A DNA stretch of 64,000 nt. Source: Anolis sagrei (Eukaryota; Chordata; Lepidosauria; Squamata; Anolidae). This document shows positions 50,501 to 62,153 of the stretch, piece by piece. The position numbers and the translations under genes are program-made. The stretch spans positions 199,486,506 to 199,550,505 of the forward strand of contig NC_090023.1 of assembly GCF_037176765.1 (NCBI RefSeq), written 5' to 3'. The first letter of the stretch is position 1, and every line of letters begins with the position of its first letter. The notes below the pieces were generated by a model. That model was not told the DNA's origin and did not search any database. It saw only the letters and a program-made list of their open reading frames with translations.

Positions 50501-52398
50501 GTCCAGCCAGCTGGCCAGTCCCCTCCCACCTGGCCCACCCCACCCTCTCTCAGCCTGCCCCACCCGCCTCTTTCTGGCCCGGCCCACAACCCCCAGGCTC
50601 AAAAATTTGCCCATGCCTGTGTTATATTATAGCATTACTGCATTATAACCAGTTCCAATGAAAAATAAGAGGGCAAAATTGGTGCAGTCAAAAGTGTAGC
50701 AGTCTCTTTTTCTCTCCAATGGAGAAAGAAATAAAATGGAAAGGAATGGCATGGCCATTTTCTTATGTCAGTCATACAGTTGTACCGCCATGATGTCTTT
50801 GTTGCATTTATGCACTATTCCCAATTAGATTTTTTTTTTTTAAAAAAAGAGACAAACCACCCATGAAGGGAAGGGCGGGGTATAAGTCAGTAATGGCGCC
50901 ATTAATGCAGACCAAAAAAATGCTGTGAAAATGTGATTTTGGCAAGTTTGCAATAGAAAGCATCAGCAATTAAATATCCTCATGAGACCAGCTGGAGAGA
51001 TTTCAAATGGAATAATGCAGCATAAAGGTGTTATGTGGTTAGACCATTGGTTCTCATCCTGTAGGTCCCCAGATGTTTTGGCCTTCAATTTCCAGAAATC
51101 CTAACAGCTGGTAAACTGGCTGGGATTTCTGGGAGCTGTAGGCCAAAACACCTGGGGACTCACAGGTTGAGAACCACTGGATTAGACTCTCCATAAAATA
51201 GCTGACAAGGTACAGAGGCTGGGATCCTATGCACACTTTATGTTGGGAGTCAATCCTATTAAACTCAGTTGGACATAACTTTAGAATAAAAAACACAGAA
51301 ATGCACTCTGCCACATTAGACTGAATTAGATGATACTGAAATGATTTTTAATTTGAAGGCTTACCAGAAATACTGGATTTCAGAGTGCTAGACAAAGGGA
51401 TTGATGTGCCTTAGAGAAAGTAAGGGAAGCCAGTTGTAAGATGGATTATTTGGTTTCTCAATTTTTAACACTTACATAAACACAAAATAGTTAGATTAAT
51501 AATATAGCATAAGCACAATCCAGTTTTACCCCCTCATCCACAGACTTACGTAATATCCATGATTTCACGTATCCATGCTCCAAAATATATCCCCCTACAA
51601 AGTGGTTGTGGGCCTCTCTATGTCTTCCAGTGTAATTCTATGATATGCTTTTGGCCCAAGTTTAGTCAAAATATAGCTTTAATTTTTATCCACACTTTCA
51701 GATTTCCATGGGGTGGTGGTTTTGGAATGTATTTCTGTCAGATACAGGAGGCATACTATACATACTACTTCTAGTAATTAATTAGGGACAGTGACTGGGT
51801 ACAATTAGTTCATCTACCCAGTAAATAGCAATGACTCTCCAGGTTTTTAGGCAATTTCTAACCTTACCTGCAAATTCCACTGAAGTATCAGCAAGAGTTA
51901 AAACTACGCAGTATCGAACCTTGGATGAGACTGGGGCCTCATCTACACTATAATGCAGACTGGGCCCCCTTCTACCATTATAGTGCAGATTTAACTGCAT
52001 CATATAGAGCAGTACAACACAGTTAAACTGCATTATATGAATCTACATCAGGGGTTCTCAAACTGTATTCCTCAGAGCCCTTGGGGCTCCGTGGGTGATA
52101 TTGAGGGGCTCCGCAGTGCCATGCTGCTTCCTGCCTCCTCCTCTTTCCTCCTCCTGAGAAATGCAGTGAAACTTAATTAGCCAGAAACAGCAACAGCAGT
52201 AGCAATGGCCTCCGGGGCACAGATCCCTTCTCCCCTGCCTTCCTCGCTGGCCAGACTATTTTCCTTGAAGCCCAGACCATCTCATCTAGTTTCTTTGCTT
52301 CAAAAACCCCATTTCCCTCCCAGCACTCACGGGGTGCTTTGACTGTTTTTTCCTGCAAGGCCGAAGGGGGTTGTACTGGATGGCTTCAGAGTTTCTGC

Positions 52399-52446
<48 letters not shown>

Positions 52447-55400
52447 AAAGGCCATCTGTTGGGGGTGTTTTGATTGTGCTTTTCCTGCATGGCAGAAGGG
52501 GGTTGGACTGAATCATCACAGGGGTCTTCCACTGAAATACTGTTAAATTTATGTGTGAAAATTGTTCTTCATTTTAAATATTTTATTGTTTTCTTTCCCT
52601 TTTTTAAATTGTGTGAATTAGTTCACACTAATATAAAATATATAAACATTTCTTTGTGATCCACAAGAAACCTTTGCTTCAAAAAGGGCTCTGTGGCTGA
52701 AAAAAAATGAGAACTTCTGATTTACACTGACCATATAATGTAGATGGGTCCCAGGTGTGCTGAGATTGATGTGGTTGGTGGAAAGGTGAGATTATCCCAT
52801 TGCTTTGTCATATGGTGCTTTCATCACAGTTAGGGAACAGAGCCTCACCAGAAGTAGTTCTACGTCACTTGGTGGTGACAGATTCTGTCCTCAAACTGTG
52901 GTGAAAGTGTCATACTATGGGTAAATTTGCCCATGTAATGAAGTCCTAAATGACTCTCTCTTATGGCAAAGTTCAAAAAGAATCTCGCAGCTACATCTTT
53001 CTTTTGCCAACATTGGAGTTGTAGCTTGGGCATTGAATGTAAAATGAGCTAATCATATTACTCTGGGATCAAGGGATCTAAAGCTAAGTTTCCAATCTAG
53101 TACCTTCCAAATGAGACAATTCCCATCATTTTCACCTAAGTGGGCACAAAGCTAGGGAGCAGAAACTTGCAAAATAATCTGCAAAATCTGTGACTTTGTT
53201 TTTTGTATAAAAATCATGCTTTAAGAGCAGGGTCCTCAAATCTTTTAAGTAGAGGGCCAGTTCATGGTCCCTCAGACTGTTGGTCGGGGGGGGGGGGGGG
53301 GGGGCGGAAGAGACTGTAGATTGTTGTTGTTGTGTGCCTTCAAGTTGTTTCAGACTTAGGGCGACCCTAAAGCAACTCTATTGCAGAGTTTTTGTCTCAA
53401 AATGTATTCAAATAAATGTGGCTTTATCTCCATCTGAGGCTGAGAGAGTGTGGCTTGGCTAAAGCCACCCAGTGGATTCAGAGCCAAAATAAGGTTCAAA
53501 CTATTATGCCATGCTTTAGGAATTCTTTCCCTCTCTTTTTCCTACCTACCCTGTTTACTCCCTTTCTTATCTTCCTTCCCTCTCTGTTTCCTACCTACCT
53601 TTTTTCCCCCTTTTCTCCTTCCATCTTTCCATCTCCTTTCCCTTTCTTACTTTCTCTTTCCTACCTCCTTTTCTTTCTTACTTTCTCTTTTTTTCCTCCC
53701 TTTTCCCATCCATCCAGTAGGGCTATAGCTAGAGGGGGGAGAGGTTTAAGAGTGCTAACCCCCCTCCGAAAAGGTTCTAACCCCCCTCCTGAAACCTGGT
53801 TTACTCAAGAATTTTAACTGATTAACCCATTTATGAGTAAACCAGGTTTCTTTTTTAACCCGACACATTTCAGGGCAGGGTTAAACTTTTATCCCCCCCC
53901 CCCCCCCCAGCTACAGCCCTGATTTGGAGGGAGCAAGAATAAGGAGAAAGTAAATAAGAAAGGAAAGGAGAGTTAAGAAGCAAGAGGGGGGTGGAGAAGA
54001 TTCCCACCAATTTGAAAGGAGATAGAAAGAGGAAAGAAACAGAAAGGAAAATTAAGAAGTAAGAAGAGGGTAGTGGTAACAACATGGCATGGATGACAGT
54101 GGTGGTAGCTGGGTAAATTACTTTGAGGAGTGGATCCAGCCTGCTGGCCTTAGTTTGGGGACTACTGATTTAGGGGTTCTATTGAAACTGTTACATGTGA
54201 AATATAAAACAATGAATGGCTATTAGTCACAATAGCTACATATCACTTCTTTTACAAGATTTTAATTTCATTTTCAAAGTTTTTTATAAAATAAAGGAAA
54301 GGGAGAAAAAGGGATGGGAGATGAAGAAAAATAAGATTTTTTAATGGAGTTTTGTTAGTAAATTAAATCGCTGAATGTCAAGAACCCACTTGCTCTTGGT
54401 ATAGAAGATATTGTAGATGGAATTTCTATACCTGGTGCTTTGGGTGCTGTATTTTCTTTTGGAGCTAAAGAAAAGAAAAAAAATCAATTCTTGCACAACT
54501 TAAAAAATGATCACAGGAATGTTTTGCCCTATAACTTCCACCGTATGTTTAGAAAATACAGTAGACTCTCAGTTAATCAGAACTCAAGCAATTGGAACTC
54601 TCAAGAACCTGGCCAAAAAAAATCATCAAAGTATTAATACTGCATTCACAGAGCTGTTTTTATAGTACAGCAAAACTGTGTTACATTAAGTTAAGTTTGT
54701 CTTTATCTGCTTTTAACTAATGTATTTCATTATAAGTATCAAGTCAATGCAGACTTTATGATATAGTATTTTACAGGGCATTCTATGACCCATTTTAAGT
54801 CACTCTAACCAATTGGAAACTACATTTATTCAGCATCTACTAATTCCCATGGGCGCTGGTTAACTGAGAATCTACTGTGATCTTACTCACTATTATTTTT
54901 GCAACACATCATTAGAAGCAATCTATTAAAATCAGTTGTATTTTGTTCTTTCCCCCCATAACTTTTTTTCTATCATTAATACTTGATATTTATCAAAAAC
55001 AAACATTTTTTTTTACTGTGATACTTTCCTTTGCACAAATCATAGCCCACAAATATTAATTTATCTAAATTATTCCTAACCCTATATCATGGGCTCTCAG
55101 GGTGGTAAAATCAGGTTAACTAATTATAATAATTTAAAAGATGTGTCAAATTGTTAAAACAACTTTTAGTCTACTTAAATTATGTTTACATAAATAGACT
55201 AAAATCCATTTTAACAAATTGACAAGTTAAAATACAATACTTAAAATCATATAAGTTGAAATAAATTATAAACTATATGTTTATAACATACATATTATAA
55301 CATTATTTGAGCAAATCATAAGCAGCAAACTGCATAGTTTAATTAAAAATCTAGAGCATTGGTTTTTCAGAGCTGAAGGCTGGCTAGAAGTTCATTTGCA

Positions 55401-58400
55401 AAAAAAAAGAAAAGAAAAAAGAAAAATTATACTGGGCTGCAACTTAAATAGAAATGCTCAATTTACATAGAAATATTTCTGTTTTATGAACATGTTTTAT
55501 GTACAAAATAACCATAGAATATTGTTTGTTTGAAAATAATCTATTTTCCTTCTCCCAACTGGACCATTACTCACTAGTTATAATGGGATTCTCTGTAGTA
55601 GAGGAAATTGTTCCTGAAATTAGAAAAAAGAGTAAGATCTGCTGTAGTATAAAACTATATATATATATATAGAGAGAGAGAGAGATAGATAGATAGATAG
55701 AGAGAGAGAGTTATATAGATATACATACATAATATTTGTATGTATATTTATGTACATAAATTATTGCACAGAAAATTAATATTTCTGGACATGAATTAAT
55801 ATTTCTGCATCGAAATAGTTTCACATGCAAAAATACTAGTTTTCTGACCAGACCAATCACAATCACAAACGATTAACAAGTGAATTCTATGCAGTATAAG
55901 TCTGGAATTGCAAATTTCCTAAAAATATGTAGTTTTCAAAGATTTTCTCACAATAGGAAAAAAATTGTTGAAATTATTCATTACTACATTGGAGAAGAGA
56001 TTTGGTGAATAATTATCCTTACATATCATGGAGTTGTGTTAGTTACACCAAGACACGTTTTTTTTGTTATGCCAAGTGTAATCCAAAGAATGAACTAAAC
56101 TTTAATAATTGTTCATTTAAAACATTACCACTATTTCAGTATGCCTCCTCTAGTTGGGATTAATTGACAGATTTAGGGCAAAAATGTAACATAGATTATG
56201 AAGGATATGACCAAAAATAAAATAATGTGTGTCCCCTCCCCCTAAAGGAGCAATTTTACAAACCTGCCTATGAACAAAGTAAAAACAAGTTTATAGTAAA
56301 TGAAAAAGGGGTATAGTATTAGTAAAAGAGATACTTTGTTTCTTTCTTGGATGAAAATGTGTTTCCTGTCATTTAATTTGAAATCCTGACAGAAAACATA
56401 ATAAAGCAGCAACACATTTGAGCATTTTTTGTGTATTCATATTTTCTGAAGCACTGCAGGATTTTTCTGAAAAGAGACACATGTAGGGGTTTTTTAAAAA
56501 ATGAAAAAAAAACCTGTATGTAGTAAATATATTTCCTGTGTTGGATATATGCTTTTCCCCAAAACAATGTATTTTATTCTGAAGAAAAATGCTCCAGACA
56601 ATGTATTCACAATGTCTGAATATGGGAAAAATAAATACTGTTATTAATATTTTTCTGCAATAGAGAGAAAACCATGATAATTATTAATACTTGCAAGAAC
56701 AAAATAATCATGGATTTATGTACATCCCTATTTAAATACATAGAAAGCAGGAAACAGTTTAACATATGTAGAGCTTGGAAATAAATAAGCAATACTGATC
56801 TGTCATCAAGGATATTGCAAGAAAAAGTTATAGCAGAACTTACGAGATGCAATAAAATTTTTGGTACTTGAAGGAAGCGTTTCTATTTTTTTTAAAAGAC
56901 AAAAAAGACAAAATTGTAATTCTTATTCTACAGTATAGACAAAATCATGTCTATGTTTCTGATATTTTCATATTTAAATAAAATTAAAGGACATGAGCAG
57001 ATAATTCTTTTTTGTGACAACAGTTATGGACTCCCAATTTTTTAATGGAAGCGTTCTTCAAGACAGTCATCTTTTCATTTCAAAGTCTTCAGCTGTGCTT
57101 ACCAGTTGTAACACTTGCTTCTTTGGAAGGTACAGGAATTTCTAAATTAAAACATTTTAAAAAAGATTTTTAGAAAAAAATATCAAGACCCAGCGCTAGA
57201 TATTTCAAATCTGCTCATTTTGTAGATACCAGATAGTGCTTACCAGACTATTTCCTTTCTCTCTTCCCACTACTTGCCTAGTGATGTCCTATTGAAGAGA
57301 ACCATCTCATGCAAAACTTACAAGATCTCCTTAGGGACAATGTAGGGTAGGAAAAAAAGACCATGCACTACAGGCAGGTATGTGGAACAATTGTCAATGG
57401 AATAAAGAGGGAGGAGTTAGAGTATCTGGAGATTAACTCTCCTCTGACTCCACTCCTTTCTTCAATGTAGTCAGAGGAGATTTAAGATTACTTTCAATGT
57501 TATATTTGATATTGTTTGTCTCCTTTTGAAAATCTGTATAATAAAAATAAATCTTCAGCAATGCTTACCAGTTGCAACACGCTTCTCTGTAGAAGATTGA
57601 GAAAATTCTGAATTATTTATTAAAATTATAAAATGGCAGATTATATAAAGAAGATAACCAGTTGATTTCCCATTTGAAAACACGTACTCATTAACTTCAA
57701 AAACAGAAACAAAAATCTGTATTAATGCATACCTGTTGTAATGCTCATCTCAGTTGAGACTTGAACTCTTCCTAGTTTAAATAGACACAAGACATAGTGT
57801 TAATTTTTAAATGGTTATCTTCATATTGATGTTAATAGGCTTCCATATATTAGCTAGGATGAATATATTAAATATTCAGGCTTATTTACCATTGATAACC
57901 AGATTGCAAGTCTGTTATTTTGACATGAGGCAATTTATAAAACATTGTATGGACTGGGTTGTTGTAGGTTGTTTTCGGGCTATATGGCCATGTTCTAGAG
58001 GCATTCTCTCCTGACGATTTGCCTGCATCTATGGCAAGCATCCTCAGAGGTATTGAGGTATGGACTTCCAAAGTATAATGTCAAAGACTGACATTTTGCT
58101 TACTGAGGTAGAGGACAGTATGTCACGTTCACTAATTCAGCATATAATAGTTGACCAGATGTTTGTGTTCATCTTTTTTTAATGAGTCCCCTCATATTTC
58201 TACAAACTCCACATCTAAAAATGAAGATTAGAAACTGGAATATATCTTGTGTCCTTCTCATCTGATGAAGATTTTACAGCAAGTTTTTTTTTGTAATTTT
58301 CACCTTTAAAACAGAAAGTAATATTGATGACTTGTTTTAACGATAATGGCACATTTATGGAGCTAGATTATTATTTGAACAGTATGTCTATAAAATTGAA

Positions 58401-61400
58401 GAACCAATGCAAAAACCAAAATACTAAATATTTTGATTGTCACTTATGACTCTTTTTACTACAACAGAAAATTCTGTGTTAGAAAAAGTGTATTGTATGT
58501 AACTCCATTGTGTTAAAATACAGTTCTAATGAACATGTAGTCACAGCACATTCCACTGAAAGGGTTAAGAAAGTGGAGTTGTGAACCTAGAGACAGCTGA
58601 GTCATGACCATGTGTTACGCATAACAAGAATGGCATCATTTCCTGTTGTCACTTTGAGTATATACGGAAAGGACAAGCATGTGCAGATTCTCTTTACCAC
58701 AGTGTTCTTTGCTACAATGTCCTCTTGCCATGATGGTCTCTTTGCCATGCAACATTCTTGCATTCTTGGTCCTCTTTCTCTCCAAACTACCTGCCTAGTG
58801 ATGTCCTATTGAAGAGAACCATCTCATGCAAAACTTCCAAGATCTCCTTAAGGACAATGTAGGGTACCTGGTACCGAAGCAACCAGCAAAGCCTATACTG
58901 CACTACAGTCAGGTATGTGGAGCAGTTGTCAATTGAATAAAGAGGGAGGAGTTAGATTATCTGGAGCTTAAATTTCCTCTGACTACACTCCTTCCCTCAG
59001 TGCCATGACATTATTACTGTGGGGATGCTTTACCATCTGGCCTCTGTTTGATCAGAGGCAAAAACAGTCCCTCTCTGCGTGCTCTGAAGGACCTTGGCTG
59101 GAATTTGTTAGCTTTTTATAAAAACAACAACTCATCACCACTTACTAAAGGAAAGAAGATTATACTGTGTAGTTTATGGAAGATTTTCTAATTTAAAAAA
59201 GAAAGAAACACACAATTCGCATCAAATTCTTACTAGACTGAAAAAATATGTGTTATATTTACATATATACCATATGCCTACATAAATAAATAAAATAATT
59301 GGAAGAACCCCAATCTCCCAGATTTATGATCATGCTGACCCTGGAAGCACCTGAGCAGACATTACTGCAATTTTCCTTGTGGTGACAGTTATGGGCTCCC
59401 TGAACTTTATGGGACCAGTCTTCAAGAGATCCTTCATTCTCTTGGCACTGGATATCTTTCATAAGGATCAAATGGAGCACTTATTGCAGCTTCAGTGACA
59501 TTTCTACAGGAAAATTGCTCGCACAGAACTTGAGCATCATCTACGTCTCAACCATTATCACAAACTATGGTCTAGCTTGCATTCGTAACTACTTACCAGT
59601 GGTAGTGGTCATTTCTGTAGAAGGTAGAAGAATTTCTAAATTAAAATAATTTATAGATGAATAAATATCAAGCCACAACACCAGATACTTCAAACTTCTC
59701 TTTTTGCACTTGCATGCATAGGATACCAACATTTAAAATTAGCAACTGCCCTATATAGGATCTCGCCACATTTGGAAATTTCCCCGTCATAGAACACTTC
59801 ACCAATACAGCCAGCATGGAGCTGGCTGGATCTCATCACATGACCCACAGCTTATCTAATCTAATGCTTATCTTTTTTTTGCCTAAGTTATCTTCCCAAA
59901 ATTAAGGTGTGAATTAGATTCATGAAATATTGTGATCTTGGTACTGAGCCACAGCAGAAAGGGAAGCTACTTCAGGAGAACCTGGAGCTCCTATTTGAAG
60001 GATGTCATCTCTCATTTAATTGCCATGACTCAATGCTATGCAATGCTCGGATCTGTAGTTTGGTGACACATCAGCATTCTTTGGCTGCCTCCATGATTCC
60101 AAACTACCGCCCCCATGACCCCATAGCATTGAGCCAGGGCAGTTAAAGTGTATCTATTCTACAGCATAGATACATCTCAAGGTTTTCTTTTCCATTGCTG
60201 AAAGCTAACACTTTTGTTTTTAATGAAGAATGGATAAGCAGGTAGCCACTGTAATGTACACCTTTTTTGGCCAAATTACAAAGAGTGCACTTTTTGTCAC
60301 TGAGCGTTACATTCAAGAGCCAATACTTTTTTTGTTTAAGGATTTTGAAAATCGAGGCAAGCATTAGATTCAATGGCACATTAGACTTGAGTAAATACAG
60401 GTAGTCCATTGTGTGTATGTTTTTACAATATATGCATAATGTTTTTTTTTTCAAAAAATGCATGAAAAAGCTTTGTCACACTTACCAGAAGAAAGATGAT
60501 TCTGCTGAGTAGTTGATGCAACAGTTTCTAATTAGAAATACAAGAAAGATAATATTGCCTTGAGATCTTAATTACCCCAGATTTGTATCCATAAATTCTC
60601 CAATCCATCCCTTGAATACACACACACACACACACACACTTAATTTTTGTTTTATACATACACAACACTATTTCAGTGCACCTTTCTAAATTGAGACTTC
60701 AGAACTCCAGGATTTTGATACTCACAGGGTTTCTGGAACCAAACCCCAGCAGATGAAAAAGGTAGTTCATTGTGCAGGCTAAAGAATTTATTTATAAGAT
60801 GAGAAAGGTGATATACTATGTAGGCTAAATAATTTATTTAGAAGAAGAGTTGCATATTATATATAGAAACTTTTCCTTTGGTCATTCAGCAATTCCAGAG
60901 ACAATGGACTTCTTCACACATGACCCAGGGGGACCTTGCTGTTGAGCCAGCAGTCACTGGTAAAAGGGAAGGCGCGTAGGGTGCCTCATGGTGCCCCACA
61001 CACCCTTCCTCCTCCTCCTATCGTATGGTGGGGATGGGACATGGCACATTGGCACTCTATCCCTATCATATAGGAGAAAGGATGGCAACATGCAGGAATA
61101 TGTGTTGCCCTGCTGCCCTTTCCCCCATCATATGGTGAAAGGGGGAAGAAAGTGTGGGTAGCTCCGGTGGAGCTACTCAAAAAACACTTTCCGCCCCATG
61201 GTGGAGGAAGAAGCACCTTCTGATATTTCCTCTCCACTTCAGGAGGAATGTGGGTGGTGCCCGCCAAGCATTGTCCGATGATGCTCAGCAGTCTCCATCC
61301 AGGCCCTGGCCCAAAGTGGCAAAACAGGGCTGTGTGTTAAGAGGTCCAATAAAGGCTGTCAAAACAATAATGAGAAAAGGATGTCACCTGGTAGCTCTTG

Positions 61401-62109
61401 ATTCTCTCAGAAAACAGTTTGTCCATTAGAGAAAGCTTTTATACTTGAGAAACAGCTTGAGGAAAAAAACTTTCTTCCAACTGGAGAATGCATATTTGAA
61501 CTCTTCCCTGGGTCATTCAGCAATCAGAAGCACAGGAGATCAAAACTGGAATCGAAACTTTAAACAAAGACCAAAGCAACACCACAACTAGTAGCTTTCA
61601 ATGTATTCCAAAAACAGTTATTTCCTGAGGGGGAAAACCTATCAACAACAACAACAACAATAGTTACAGAGAATGAACATGTCAAGCTACTCTGGGACTT
61701 CCGAATTCAGACAGAATTTTGGAGCACAATACTCCTGACCTCATGATCGTGTTAAAAAGCAAAGTGTGGATGGTTGATGTTGCAATCCCATGTGACAGCA
61801 GGATTGAAGAGAAACAACTGAAAAAGCTGACATGACATGAGGTTTTAAAGATCGAACTGCAAAGACTCTGGCACAAGACAGTAAAGGTGGTCCCAGTGGT
61901 GATCAGCACACTGGGTGCAATGCCTAAAGACCCGGGCCTGCACTTAAACACCATCTGCCAGCTGCAAAAGGCCACCTTATTGGGATCTGCATGCATTATA
62001 TGCCGATACATCATACAGTCCTAGACACTTGGGAAGTGTCCAACGTGTGATCCAATACAACAGCCAGCAGAGTGATCTTGTTTGCTGTGGACTCATCTTG
62101 CCATGTTTC

Positions 62110-62153
<44 letters not shown>

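Noticed and set aside
61682-62014. 110-aa - strand frame
   Set aside because: Antisense of an R2/R4-type LINE fragment whose recognisable protein lies on the + strand.
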